Position numbers and translations under genes: made by a program
DNA from: an uncultured Zoogloea sp.
Lineage (GTDB): Bacteria > Pseudomonadota > Gammaproteobacteria > Burkholderiales > Rhodocyclaceae
Assembly: GCA_937967645.1 (NCBI GenBank)
Contig: CALBTT010000227.1
Location: 1-64,000 of the forward strand
DNA: 64,000 nucleotides
Direction: 5' to 3'
Shown: in pieces, positions 1 through 7,884 of the stretch
Layout of the letters: every line of letters begins with the position of its first letter
How positions within the stretch are numbered: position 1 is the stretch's first letter
Notes under the pieces: generated by a model
Databases searched by the model: none
Seen by the model: the letters and a program-made list of their open reading frames with translations, nothing else
What the model was told of the DNA's origin: nothing

Positions 1-1109
1 AGGCCCGGGTGAGCCACCCAGCCGCCGTCGAAGCCGTCGTTGGCGTCGCGGGTCTTGTCGTGGCGGATGCCGGCCAGGGCCTTTTCGTTGGCGACCGGGT
101 CGTTCTTGATCGGGATCAGGGCCGACATGCCGCCCATGGCCGGGGCGCCGCGCTTGTGGCAGGCCTGGACCAGGGCCAGGGCGTAGCCGCGCATGAAGGG
201 CACTTCCATGGTGATGGCGCTGCGCTGGGCCAGGCAGAAGTCCTTGTTCTTCTTGAACTTCTTGATGCAGGAGAAGATGTAGTCCCAGCGGCCGGCGTTC
301 AGGCCGGCGGAGTGGTTGCGCAGTTCGTACAGGATTTCTTCCATCTCGAAGGTGGCGAGGATGGTTTCGACCAGCACGGTGGCCTTGATGGTGCCTTGCG
401 GCAGGCCGACGTGATCCTGGGCCATCACGAAGGCGTCGTTCCAGAGGCGGGCTTCGAGGTGGCTTTCCATCTTCGGCAGGTAGTAGAACGGGCCGGCGCC
501 GCGGGCGATCTGCTCCTTGGCGTTGTGGAAGAACACCAGGGCGAAGTCGAAGATGCCGCCGGACACGCGCTGGCCATCAACGGTGACGTGCTTCTCGTCC
601 AGGTGCCAGCCGCGGGGGCGGATCTGCAGGGTGGCGATCTTGTCGTTGAGCTTGTATTCCTTGCCGTTCTCGTTCTTGAAGGACAGCTCGCGGCGGATGG
701 CCTTGTAGATGTTGACCTGGCCCTGGATCTGGTTGTCCCACTTCGGGCTGTTGGAGTCCTCGAAGTCGGTCATGTAGGAGTCAGCGCCGGAATTGAAGGC
801 GTTGATGATCATCTTGGCCTCGACCGGGCCGGTGATCTCTGTGCGGCGGCGCTCGAGGGCCTTCGGCAGCGGCGCGATCTTCCAGTCGCCTTCGCGGATG
901 GCCTTGGTTTCCGGCAGGAAGTCGAGCTTCTCGCCGGCATCGATGCGAGCCTGGCGCTCGACGCGGGCCTTGAGCAGTTCCTGGCGACGGGGCTCGAAGG
1001 CGCGGTGCAGCTTGGCGACCAGTTCGAGGGCTTCCGGAGTGAGGATGGTTTCGTAGCCCGGTCGAATCGGTGCGTTGATCTGCATGCCAGCGGGGAGGGT
1101 GAGGCTCAT
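1..1109 (-). CDS. aceB: malate synthase A, C-terminus cut off by the window edge
   Basis: This enzyme condenses glyoxylate with acetyl-CoA to malate in the glyoxylate bypass, in the cytoplasm. About 369 N-terminal residues are present. The protein opens MSLTLPAGMQIN and carries malate synthase A signatures such as MTDFEDSNSPKWDN, TLQIRPRGWHLDE and, close to the edge, GGMSALIPIKND and DGGWVAHPG. Family members are about 530-545 residues, so roughly the last 160, including the catalytic Asp region, lie outside. The start at 1109 has a good Shine-Dalgarno (AAGGAG) just upstream. It lies 21 bp downstream of the TSUP permease gene and probably shares its transcript; whether that reflects function is inference. 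Confidence 0.95.
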   Translation of the reverse strand, partial: MSLTLPAGMQINAPIRPGYETILTPEALELVAKLHRAFEPRRQELLKARVERQARIDAGEKLDFLPETKAIREGDWKIAPLPKALERRRTEITGPVEAKMIINAFNSGADSYMTDFEDSNSPKWDNQIQGQVNIYKAIRRELSFKNENGKEYKLNDKIATLQIRPRGWHLDEKHVTVDGQRVSGGIFDFALVFFHNAKEQIARGAGPFYYLPKMESHLEARLWNDAFVMAQDHVGLPQGTIKATVLVETILATFEMEEILYELRNHSAGLNAGRWDYIFSCIKKFKKNKDFCLAQRSAITMEVPFMRGYALALVQACHKRGAPAMGGMSALIPIKNDPVANEKALAGIRHDKTRDANDGFDGGWVAHPG

Positions 1110-1130
1110 GGTGACTCCTTGTGATGAAGG

Positions 1131-1916
1131 TTAGAAATAGGTCTTGGCGAAGTATACGGCGGTCAGCGTGCTGCCTACGGCCACCACCAACCGGCGCAGC
1201 CACAGGGCCGGCAGGCGGCGGGCGAGGGCGGCACCGGCGAGGGCGCCGGCCATGGCGGTGGCGGTCATCAGCAGTGTGTGGGGCCAGCTGATGGCGCCCG
1301 CGATGATGAAGGTGCCGGCCGCGAAGGTGTAGTTGACGGCGGAGGTGAGGTTCTTGAGGCCATTGAGCTCCTGGATGTCCTCGACCCCCTGGATGGCCAG
1401 CGCGGCGAGGGTCAGGATGCCGAGCCCGGCACCGAAGAAGCCGCCGTAGATGGCTACGCAGAGCTGGAAGAGCAGGCCCCCAACGCCTCCGGGCGTCCCC
1501 CCGCTCTGCCCGGAGAGGCCGATCCGGGTCTTCACGCTGCGCACCGCGCGCGACACCTGGCTGGAAAAGGCGAACAGCACGGTGGCGATCAGCAGGAGCC
1601 AGGGGATCAGCTTGGCAAAGGCGGCATTGGAGGTTGCCAGCAAGAGCAGGCCCCCGGTGATGCCGCCGATGAAGGCTGCGATCACGAGCATCAGCGTCCA
1701 GCGCGGGTGACGCATCACCTCCTTGCGATAGGCCCAGGCGCTGGACAGGCTGGCAGGCCACAGGGCCACGCAGTTGCTGGCATTGGCGACCACCGGCGGA
1801 ACCCCGGCCGCGAGCAGGGCCGGGAAGGAGAAGAAGGTGCCACCGCCCGCCATGGCGTTCATTGCGCCGGCCAGGAAGGCACCGCCACCGACGAGCAGGA
1901 TCTCTGCCGGACTCAT
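1131..1916 (-). CDS. TSUP-family (TauE/SafE) membrane permease
   Basis: A 261-residue inner-membrane protein of the TauE/SafE (TSUP) family, members of which move small organic or sulfur-containing anions. The N-terminus has the family's glycine-rich stretch (GGGAFLAGAMNAMAGGGTFF), and the internal half-repeat is visible as YGGFFGAGLGILTLAAL. About seven or eight hydrophobic segments can be seen. The start overlaps the stop of the upstream HAD dehalogenase gene by 4 bp (ATGA), so the two are translationally coupled. A haloacid dehalogenase next to a permease suggests uptake of a substituted carboxylate, but the substrate cannot be read from the sequence. Confidence 0.85.
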   Translation of the reverse strand: MSPAEILLVGGGAFLAGAMNAMAGGGTFFSFPALLAAGVPPVVANASNCVALWPASLSSAWAYRKEVMRHPRWTLMLVIAAFIGGITGGLLLLATSNAAFAKLIPWLLLIATVLFAFSSQVSRAVRSVKTRIGLSGQSGGTPGGVGGLLFQLCVAIYGGFFGAGLGILTLAALAIQGVEDIQELNGLKNLTSAVNYTFAAGTFIIAGAISWPHTLLMTATAMAGALAGAALARRLPALWLRRLVVAVGSTLTAVYFAKTYF

Positions 1917-2608
1917 TTGTGGCGGCTCCGGGCAACGAAGGCCACGACTTCGTCCATGGTCTGGCCGGTGGCGCTGGGCGTGAAGTCGAGCTCCTCCCGG
2001 GGCTGGCCGGTCCGGTTGATCCAGAACGTGGTGTAGCCGTACCAGCTGGCACCGGCCGCATCCCAGCAGTTGGACGTGACGAAGAGGATCCGTTCCGCCG
2101 CACAGCCAAAGGCAGCGGGGCCCAGGTCATAGGCTGCGGCGGCGGTCTTGTACTGATGCACCGCATCCACCGACAGCACGTGATCAAAGAGCCCGCCCAT
2201 GCCGGCGCTCTTGACCGCGACATCGAGCATCTCGGGGGTGCCGTTGGAGAGGATGGCGGTGGGAACGCCCGCGGCCTTCAGGCTGCGCAGGGCACCCAGG
2301 TTTTCCGGGAAGGGCGACAGGCAGGCATACTGGTTCATCAGCTGGGTGCAGCGATGGGTGTCCAGTTCGAGCCCAAGCCGGGCCGCGGCAAAACGCAGGC
2401 CATCCTGGGTAATCTCCCAGAAGGGTTTGTAGCGGCCGGAGAGCGTGCGGATGAAGCTGTATTCGATCTGCTTGTTGCGCCACAGCTCGGCCAGTGCCGT
2501 ACCCTTGCCGGGATAGAGCTGTTCGGCCAGCAGACCGACGGAATACACATCGAAGAGCGTGCCGAAGGCGTCGAATGCGACTGCCTGGATTCGGGGCGGA
2601 TGGGCCAT
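1913..2608 (-). CDS. haloacid dehalogenase type II-like HAD hydrolase
   Basis: A 231-residue HAD-superfamily protein most like L-2-haloacid dehalogenases, which hydrolyse 2-haloalkanoates to 2-hydroxyacids. Visible motifs are the nucleophile motif FDAFGTLFD (Asp13), SNGTPEM (motif 2), a lysine in QYKTAAAAYDL, and VTSNCWDAAGA near the C-terminus (motif 4). The usual Lys-Pro of motif 3 is Lys-Thr here, so true dehalogenase activity is not assured. The reading frame is open up to 2737, but the start MAHPPRIQ at 2608 matches family N-termini, while the upstream part is low-complexity and overlaps the LysR-type operator. It is transcribed divergently from the LysR gene and coupled to the TSUP permease. 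Confidence 0.8.
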   Translation of the reverse strand: MAHPPRIQAVAFDAFGTLFDVYSVGLLAEQLYPGKGTALAELWRNKQIEYSFIRTLSGRYKPFWEITQDGLRFAAARLGLELDTHRCTQLMNQYACLSPFPENLGALRSLKAAGVPTAILSNGTPEMLDVAVKSAGMGGLFDHVLSVDAVHQYKTAAAAYDLGPAAFGCAAERILFVTSNCWDAAGASWYGYTTFWINRTGQPREELDFTPSATGQTMDEVVAFVARSRHK

Positions 2609-2728
2609 GCTCTTGCTACCTTTGCTCAGCTGTTGGGGTTGGGGTGGGTCCTCGGAGGTGCTTCTGCCGGACTCGTGGTCCGGTGGCACCTCTCGGGATC
2701 CTGTCTCCTCCACCTCGATGGACTGAAG

Positions 2729-2749
2729 TTTATTCAATGACTGAATAAA
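2729..2749. promoter_or_regulatory. perfect palindrome with LysR-box geometry
   Basis: TTTATTCA and TGAATAAA form a perfect 8-bp inverted repeat around a 5-bp spacer. The core TTCA-N5-TGAA fits the T-N11-A pattern of LysR-type operators. It lies in an unusually AT-rich stretch (about 2729-2795) between the divergent HAD and LysR genes. A second palindrome, AAAATCA-AA-TGATTTT, sits at 2764-2779, just in front of the LysR start. The position suggests autoregulation plus control of the HAD-TSUP side; that is inference. Confidence 0.6.
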
Positions 2750-2795
2750 AAAGAAGATGTAATAAAATCAAATGATTTTTTACTTTAAGTATTAA

Positions 2796-3704
2796 ATGAG
2801 CAGCTTCAAGGAAATCGAAGCCTTCGTCAGCGTGGCTACCCGGGGCAGCCTGTCTGCCGCCGCCCGGGCCGATGGCGTGACGCCGGCGATGATGGGGCGG
2901 CGCATCGATGCGCTCGAGGAGCGGCTGGGGGTCAAGCTGCTGATGCGCACCACGCGCAAGCTCAGCCTGACCTTCGAGGGCAGCGCCTTTCTCGAGGACT
3001 GTCAGCGCATCCTCAACGATCTGGCCAATGCTGAGGCGTCGGTCAGTCTGGGCGGGGTGAAGGCCAGCGGCCACATCAAGGTGTCGGCGCCGGCAGGCTT
3101 CGGGCGCCGCCATGTGGCGCCGCTGGTGCGGGACTTCCTGTCGGCCCACGCCGAGGTGACCTGCAGCCTGGACCTTAGCGACCGCCTGGTGGACCTGGTT
3201 AACGAGGGCGTGGATTGCTCGATCCGGATCGGTGAGCTGAGCGACTCGAGCCTGGTGTCCGTACGTCTAGCCGAAAACCGCCGTGTGGTGGTGGCGAGCC
3301 CGGAGTATCTGGCCCGGAGCGGTGTGCCTGCGACCCCCGACGACCTGGCCCGGCACGATTGCCTGTCCCTGGATCCGCAGCGTGGCTGGGTCTTCACGGA
3401 TCCGGAGGCGCCAGGACGGACTCGTACCATCAAGGTGTCAGGCCGCTTCGAGTGCAATGATGGCACCGTGCTGCACGAGTGGGCGCTGGGCGGTATCGGC
3501 CTCGCCTGGCGCTCGATGTGGGAGGTCGAGCGGGATCTGGCCAGCGGGGCGCTGGTGTCGGTCCTGGATGCCTTTGCGGCGCCCGCCACCGGGATCTACG
3601 CGGTGTTCCCGCAGAACCGTCGGCTGCCCTTGCGGGTGCGTCTGTTGATCGACCACCTGCGCAGCGTCTTCGGCCGCCCCGATTACTGGCGGGGTGCGGG
3701 TTGA
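2796..3704 (+). CDS. LysR-family transcriptional regulator
   Basis: A 302-residue regulator. The N-terminal winged helix-turn-helix covers about residues 1-60 (FVSVATRGSLSAAARADG, then RIDALEERLGVKLLMRTT). The LysR substrate-binding domain follows from about residue 90, with the CrgA/PP2-like theme VSAPAGFGRRHVAPLVRDFL. It is transcribed divergently from the HAD-TSUP pair with a palindromic operator candidate between them, the usual arrangement for a LysR protein controlling its neighbours. The 3' end overlaps the converging TonB-like gene by 22 bp. The effector is unknown. Confidence 0.9.
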   Translation: MSSFKEIEAFVSVATRGSLSAAARADGVTPAMMGRRIDALEERLGVKLLMRTTRKLSLTFEGSAFLEDCQRILNDLANAEASVSLGGVKASGHIKVSAPAGFGRRHVAPLVRDFLSAHAEVTCSLDLSDRLVDLVNEGVDCSIRIGELSDSSLVSVRLAENRRVVVASPEYLARSGVPATPDDLARHDCLSLDPQRGWVFTDPEAPGRTRTIKVSGRFECNDGTVLHEWALGGIGLAWRSMWEVERDLASGALVSVLDAFAAPATGIYAVFPQNRRLPLRVRLLIDHLRSVFGRPDYWRGAG

Positions 3705-4360
3705 GTTTGTGGGACGGGCGTGGCGTGCAGACCTGAGGCACTGATGTCGCTGATCTCGACCTCCACGCGGATGCGGCTGGGTACGGCCTTGTCGTCGATC
3801 TCCGCGGGCCGGAAGCGCCAGCCGAGGATGAAGCCGCCGTAGATGCCCGCCGCTTCGCAAAGTTTTGGTTCGCACAGGGGGGTGACCCTCATGACACGAC
3901 CATCTGTGCCGATGTCGACCTCCATGGCAACCTGCCCCGGGGGCGCGCCGGGCGTTGGAGGCCAGTCACCGGGGCCGACCTCCGTGAGCAGCTCCGGGGG
4001 GCGGCTCAGGGCCGAGAAGGGAAAGTAGGCCGGTGGGCTCGCCGCTTCGGGCTGTGCTGCTGCTGCGGCCTCTCTGGGGATGTCCTGGAGCGGGGGGGAC
4101 TCCGGTTGCGGGAGGGCTGGGGCGGTCTCGGGCATGGCTTCGCCTTCGCGGGTGGCTCCGGTGCCTGGCCGTGGGCGTTCGGCGGTGAGCGTGGCCTGTA
4201 GCGGCCGATATGCCTGCGGCTCACCCGGCGGGATCGGGCCCAGGGGCCAGGCGAGCAGAACGAGCAGGTGCAGCAACACGGAGAGTGTGCAGGCAATCGG
4301 CAGGCGGGAGGGCGGTGGCATGGGCGATGATGGGTGGGGCGGTGGGCCGTGCTCAAGCAT
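3683..4360 (-). CDS. TonB-like energy transducer family protein
   Basis: A membrane-anchored protein of 225 residues from the ATG at 4360. One N-terminal transmembrane segment (IACTLSVLLHLLVLLAWPL) is followed by a Pro/Ala/Glu-rich periplasmic stretch and a TonB-C-like domain (VAMEVDIGTDGRVMRV, then GFILGWRFRPAEIDDKAVPS). This is the TonB layout, but the C-terminal domain is divergent and no exbB/exbD genes are nearby. Start choice is uncertain: ATGs at 4360 and 4321 are both possible and neither has a clear Shine-Dalgarno. It is divergent from pilE and converges on the LysR gene. A role in outer-membrane receptor energisation is inference only. Confidence 0.65.
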   Translation of the reverse strand: MLEHGPPPHPSSPMPPPSRLPIACTLSVLLHLLVLLAWPLGPIPPGEPQAYRPLQATLTAERPRPGTGATREGEAMPETAPALPQPESPPLQDIPREAAAAAQPEAASPPAYFPFSALSRPPELLTEVGPGDWPPTPGAPPGQVAMEVDIGTDGRVMRVTPLCEPKLCEAAGIYGGFILGWRFRPAEIDDKAVPSRIRVEVEISDISASGLHATPVPQTQPAPRQ

Positions 4361-4423
4361 AGGGCGGCTGGCTTCAGGAGCCGACAGCCGTCTGTCCGGA
4401 GGTGCTTTCCGCTTGTCGCAACT

Positions 4424-4442
4424 GTCTGGTCTTTGACCGGAC
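4424..4442. promoter_or_regulatory. inverted repeat upstream of pilE
   Basis: GTCTGGTC-TTT-GACCGGAC is an inverted repeat with 8-nt arms broken by a single G-U-type mismatch. It lies 34 bp before the pilE start, between the divergent TonB-like and pilE genes. It could be an operator or a leader hairpin. No sigma-54 -24/-12 element could be recognised beside it. Confidence 0.3.
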
Positions 4443-4475
4443 TTCATCCGAATATTGACAGTGGAGGAATGAAAG

Positions 4476-4898
4476 ATGCAAAAGAACCAGGGTTTCAGTC
4501 TGATCGAGTTGATGATTGTGGTGGTGATCGTCGGCATTCTCGCGTCAATTGCCGTGCCGGCCTACACCGACCACATCATTCGCGGCAAGATCGCCCAGGG
4601 CGTGGAGGGCCTCTCGGAGGCCAAGGTGCGCATGGAGCAGGTCTTCAATTCCAAGCGCTCTTACAAGCTGGACGATGGGAGCTGTCCCGATCTGTCTGGC
4701 TTGTTTGCCGATCTGCCGTTCACCATCGCCCATGACCCGGCCTGTACGGCAACGACCTTCAACTTGAAGATCAGCGGCAAGTCGGCCAATGGCATGAGCG
4801 GCTACTGGTATTCCATCAATGAGAGCGGCGAGAAGAAATCGGCCACGCCCGCCACCACTGGCAATTGCTGGCTGATGAGCAAGGGGGCATCGTGCTGA
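4476..4898 (+). CDS. pilE: type IV pilin-like minor pilin PilE
   Basis: A 140-residue type IV pilin-family protein, first gene of the minor-pilin operon. The class III signal is textbook: short basic leader MQKNQG, cleavage before F, then FSLIELMIVVVIVGILASIA with Glu5. Four C-terminal cysteines are likely to form disulfides. The size and the tandem minor pilins downstream fit PilE of the P. aeruginosa-type set, which primes pilus assembly, rather than the major pilin. The start has a GGAGG Shine-Dalgarno. The end overlaps the next pseudopilin gene by 7 bp. A major-pilin role is not excluded by sequence alone. Confidence 0.85.
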   Translation: MQKNQGFSLIELMIVVVIVGILASIAVPAYTDHIIRGKIAQGVEGLSEAKVRMEQVFNSKRSYKLDDGSCPDLSGLFADLPFTIAHDPACTATTFNLKISGKSANGMSGYWYSINESGEKKSATPATTGNCWLMSKGASC

Positions 4899-5491
4899 CC
4901 TCTCCGCGCGCGGTCCAGCGTGGCTTCAGTATGCTGGAGCTGATGGTGACCGTAAGCATCCTGGCGATCCTGATCGGTATCGGCATGCCGCAAATGGCTC
5001 AATGGATCCAGCGGATGACCGTCAGTTCGGCTTCTGAACTTGTCCAGAACGGCTTGCGACAGGCAATCGGCGAGGCGATCCGGCGTAATACCGAGGTGGA
5101 CTTCATCCTGACCGACGGCACACCGAACGTATCAGGAGTGGCCAGCCTGGTGGCCAAGCAGGATGGAGCCAACTGGGCGATCCGGGTGGTGGATACCGCC
5201 GCATCGAACCGCTTTGTGAATGGCCACCAGACCAAGGAGTTGTCCAGCGATGTCACCCTCCAGGGGCCGGCGGGTGTCCGCTTCAACGGTTCGGGCAGGG
5301 TGCTGGATCTGACGGGCACTCCGGTTGGGGGCAAGCAGATATTCCGGATCACCCGGTCCGGGTCGGGGCTGGCCTACTGCGTGTTCGTTACGCCCGGTGC
5401 CGCAGTCAAGATGTGCGACCCCTCGAGAGCAAGCGGTGACCCCCGAGCCTGTCAACCTGTCCTGACAGCCTCCGAGTGCACGGCTGCGTAG
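4892..5491 (+). CDS. fimT: GspH/FimT-family pseudopilin
   Basis: A 199-residue prepilin-like protein with the motif RGFSMLELMVTVSILAILIGIG (cleavage G/F, Glu5) and a GspH-like globular domain. I chose the GTG at 4892 because an AAGGGGG Shine-Dalgarno sits just upstream and the prepilin leader length (11 residues before F) is right; a TTG at 4865 would need nine more codons. It overlaps the end of pilE and is followed closely by pilV, so it belongs to the minor-pilin initiation complex for type IV pili. FimU and FimT are hard to tell apart without a search. Confidence 0.8.
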   Translation: MLTSPRAVQRGFSMLELMVTVSILAILIGIGMPQMAQWIQRMTVSSASELVQNGLRQAIGEAIRRNTEVDFILTDGTPNVSGVASLVAKQDGANWAIRVVDTAASNRFVNGHQTKELSSDVTLQGPAGVRFNGSGRVLDLTGTPVGGKQIFRITRSGSGLAYCVFVTPGAAVKMCDPSRASGDPRACQPVLTASECTAA

Positions 5492-5501
5492 GAGCACCGA
5501 A

Positions 5502-5969
5502 ATGAAGAATTCAAGGCAGGCTGTGCGCGGCTATGTGTTGCTGGAGGCGTTGGTGGCCTTGCTGATCTTTTCCCTGGGGCTCCTCGGGATGATCGGATTT
5601 CAGGCCGCCTCCACGCGGATTGCCAGCGACAGCCGGTTTCGCACTGAGGCGGCCATTCTGGTGGATGAGCTGATTTCCAAGATGTCGGTGGATCAGCGCT
5701 CGACGGTGGCTGCCAAGTATGCGTACGACTCGGTCAGCGGGGTCAAGGGCGCAGCAAGCGATGCGTGGTTCACCGACCGTGTCGTCGGAGCCAGCAAGCT
5801 GCCCAATGCGACGGCGAAGGTTGATATCGCCAACGGCGCTGCGCTGGACACCCTGACAGTGACCGTCACCTTGACCTGGACCATGCCAGGCGCGTTCAAG
5901 ACAGGGGCTTCGGCCAAGGAAAAGGAACAGGCGGAGGGGCGTTATGTCACCAACACGTTGCTCTACTGA
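5502..5969 (+). CDS. pilV: type IV pilus minor pilin PilV
   Basis: A 155-residue minor pilin. The N-terminal motif GYVLLEALVALLIFSLGLLG is the PilV/GspI type (cleavage before Y, Glu5), and the rest is a short globular domain ending in TNTLLY. It starts 10 bp after fimT. PilV works with PilW and PilX in the complex that primes pilus assembly and presents PilY1 at the tip in the inner-membrane/periplasm space. The start ATG at 5502 fits the short basic leader. Confidence 0.88.
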   Translation: MKNSRQAVRGYVLLEALVALLIFSLGLLGMIGFQAASTRIASDSRFRTEAAILVDELISKMSVDQRSTVAAKYAYDSVSGVKGAASDAWFTDRVVGASKLPNATAKVDIANGAALDTLTVTVTLTWTMPGAFKTGASAKEKEQAEGRYVTNTLLY

Positions 5970-5985
5970 CCCGAGGGCGGGCGGC

Positions 5986-7194
5986 ATGAACCGGTTAGCA
6001 GGCGCCCGGCAGCGTGGTTTGAGCATTGTCGAAATGATGGTCGGCGTTGCCGTCGGCTTGATTGCCACCACAGTGATCATGCACACCTATGCGTCGAGCG
6101 AGATGTACCGGCGCAATTTGACGGGAACCGGTGACGCGGTCCAGTCCGCGGCGATTGCCGCGCAGCGGATTGATCTTGCGCTGCAGGGAGCTGGTGCTGG
6201 GCTGGTGCGAAGCAAGGTCAATTGGGGCTGCAAGCTTCTGGTGACCTATTCGGGCAGTGTGGTCCTGCCGCGCAGCGTGGCCTTTCCCACGCCCTTTGAT
6301 GGTGTGCCGACGGCCCTGCGTCTGATGCCGCTGTTGGTCAGTAGCGGGACGGGCTCAGCGTCCGACGTGATTGTGACCATGGCAGCTGCGACTGCCTCAG
6401 GCAATCAGGCCTTCGCCTTTTCGTCTCCGGCAGGTGGCGGGAGCATCGTGTCGTCGGTCACGCCACCCCTCGGGGTCGGCCTGAAGCCGGCGGCGGCGGC
6501 ATCCGATTACGACCTCTTCCTGGTAACGCCAGAGGAAGCTGACATGGATATCCAGGATTGCCGGATCGTCCAGGCTGCGACCACCTACGCAACCACCCTC
6601 GTGAGTGATGCGACGCTGGGGCTGAAAGTTGCGGACGCCGCCATGACCATACCGCTGAATACAACGACCTATGGCGCCATTGACGCGTCCATTTTGGCCA
6701 AGAGGTCCTCGGCACTTCACCTCGGGCTGCGTGCTGACCCCCGGTTTGCCATGCTCGCTGTAAATGGCAATAAGGAACTCGTTCTCTACGATCTTCTCAA
6801 TCGAAGTGATCCTCAGGTACTTGCAGAGAATGTGTTCCTGGTGAAGGTACGTTACGGGCTCGATAATGGTGTAGGCGGAACGATCAACGATAACGCCGTC
6901 GATGAATGGGTGTCGCCTGCCGAGACGGGATGGACGATCAGCGCATTGATGGACGGCAAGCGTGACACCGCGCAGAAGATCGCCTTCATCAAGGCGATCC
7001 GGGTGGCCGTCGTGATGCGCTCGTCCCAGACGGTGAATACGGATGCAGCGACAGCATCCATCGATCTGTTCCAGGACCTGGCAACGTCGCGCCGCTTCAG
7101 CTACACCCTGTCTGCCGAGGAAAAGGCTTATCAGTACCAGGTGTACGAGTGGGTGATTCCCCTGCGCAACATGCGGGAGCCGTCCGTCTTCTGA
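5986..7194 (+). CDS. pilW: type IV pilus minor pilin PilW
   Basis: A 402-residue minor pilin with prepilin motif RGLSIVEMMVGVAVG (cleavage before L, Glu5). The large periplasmic domain fits PilW, the GspJ-like member of the set. I chose the ATG at 5986 (MNRLAGARQRG); an ATG at 5944 inside pilV would add 14 residues and make an atypically long leader. The 3' end (TGATG) overlaps the pilX start. Glutamate-5 and the position between pilV and pilX support the assignment. Confidence 0.88.
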   Translation: MNRLAGARQRGLSIVEMMVGVAVGLIATTVIMHTYASSEMYRRNLTGTGDAVQSAAIAAQRIDLALQGAGAGLVRSKVNWGCKLLVTYSGSVVLPRSVAFPTPFDGVPTALRLMPLLVSSGTGSASDVIVTMAAATASGNQAFAFSSPAGGGSIVSSVTPPLGVGLKPAAAASDYDLFLVTPEEADMDIQDCRIVQAATTYATTLVSDATLGLKVADAAMTIPLNTTTYGAIDASILAKRSSALHLGLRADPRFAMLAVNGNKELVLYDLLNRSDPQVLAENVFLVKVRYGLDNGVGGTINDNAVDEWVSPAETGWTISALMDGKRDTAQKIAFIKAIRVAVVMRSSQTVNTDAATASIDLFQDLATSRRFSYTLSAEEKAYQYQVYEWVIPLRNMREPSVF

Positions 7195-7856
7195 TGGACA
7201 CGAACCGGATCGATCCGAACATGAGATTGAATGCGTATCGACGACAGCAGGGCACGGTGCTGGCCGTGGTGCTGATCGTGCTGGTGGTGATGATGCTGGG
7301 GTCCGTATCCTTGATGCGATCTCTCGATACTTCTGCCCTGCTGACGGGCAACATCGGTTTCAAACGGGATTCCGTCAATACCGCGTCGGCGGGGCTCAAC
7401 AAGGCCTTTGAGAAGATGAAGCTGGCGGCTTTCACCACCAATCAGGATTCAGTGGCAGGGTGCCCGCCCCCGGCCGGGACGGGAACGGCGTGTACAGCGG
7501 TGACTGAGTGGGTGAAGCTGAATTTCTATCCGCGAGTCCTGGAGACGGATGCCAATGGGATTCCCGTGGTGCTCAAGGATAAGGCGACTTTCGATGCCAA
7601 GTTCAAGGCCGGAACCCTGACGGTTAACGGCAATGAAGTCAGGTATCTGATCGAGCGAATGTGCAAGAGGTATGGCCCCTCGGACAAAACGGTGTGCGTG
7701 CTCGATGAGTATTCTTCCCCTTCGAGCGAAGGAATAATCTTGGAGAAACCGGGCTCGGTTGTCTCGCCAGTGTATCGGGTCACGGTGCGGACAGATGGAG
7801 TCCGGAATACGCAGACTTATGCGCAATGGATGGTTTCGTACAGAAGCTTGCAATAG
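7194..7856 (+). CDS. pilX: type IV pilus minor pilin PilX
   Basis: A 220-residue GspK/PilX-type pseudopilin. Its hydrophobic helix (QQGTVLAVVLIVLVVMMLG) lacks the Glu5 of other pilins, as is normal in PilX/GspK proteins that cap the complex. The ATG at 7194 overlaps the pilW stop (TGATG), giving coupled translation; an ATG at 7221 would give a shorter, more usual leader and is a real alternative. Paired cysteines occur in the globular part (CPPPAGTGTAC and CKRYGPSDKTVC). Confidence 0.82.
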   Translation: MDTNRIDPNMRLNAYRRQQGTVLAVVLIVLVVMMLGSVSLMRSLDTSALLTGNIGFKRDSVNTASAGLNKAFEKMKLAAFTTNQDSVAGCPPPAGTGTACTAVTEWVKLNFYPRVLETDANGIPVVLKDKATFDAKFKAGTLTVNGNEVRYLIERMCKRYGPSDKTVCVLDEYSSPSSEGIILEKPGSVVSPVYRVTVRTDGVRNTQTYAQWMVSYRSLQ

Positions 7857-7884
7857 TACAGGTGTTGTCATGGAGGTATGGAGT

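Noticed and set aside
4361..4475. A sigma-54 (-24/-12) promoter for pilE
   Set aside because: No TGGCAC-N5-TTGC match was found; only an inverted repeat is present.
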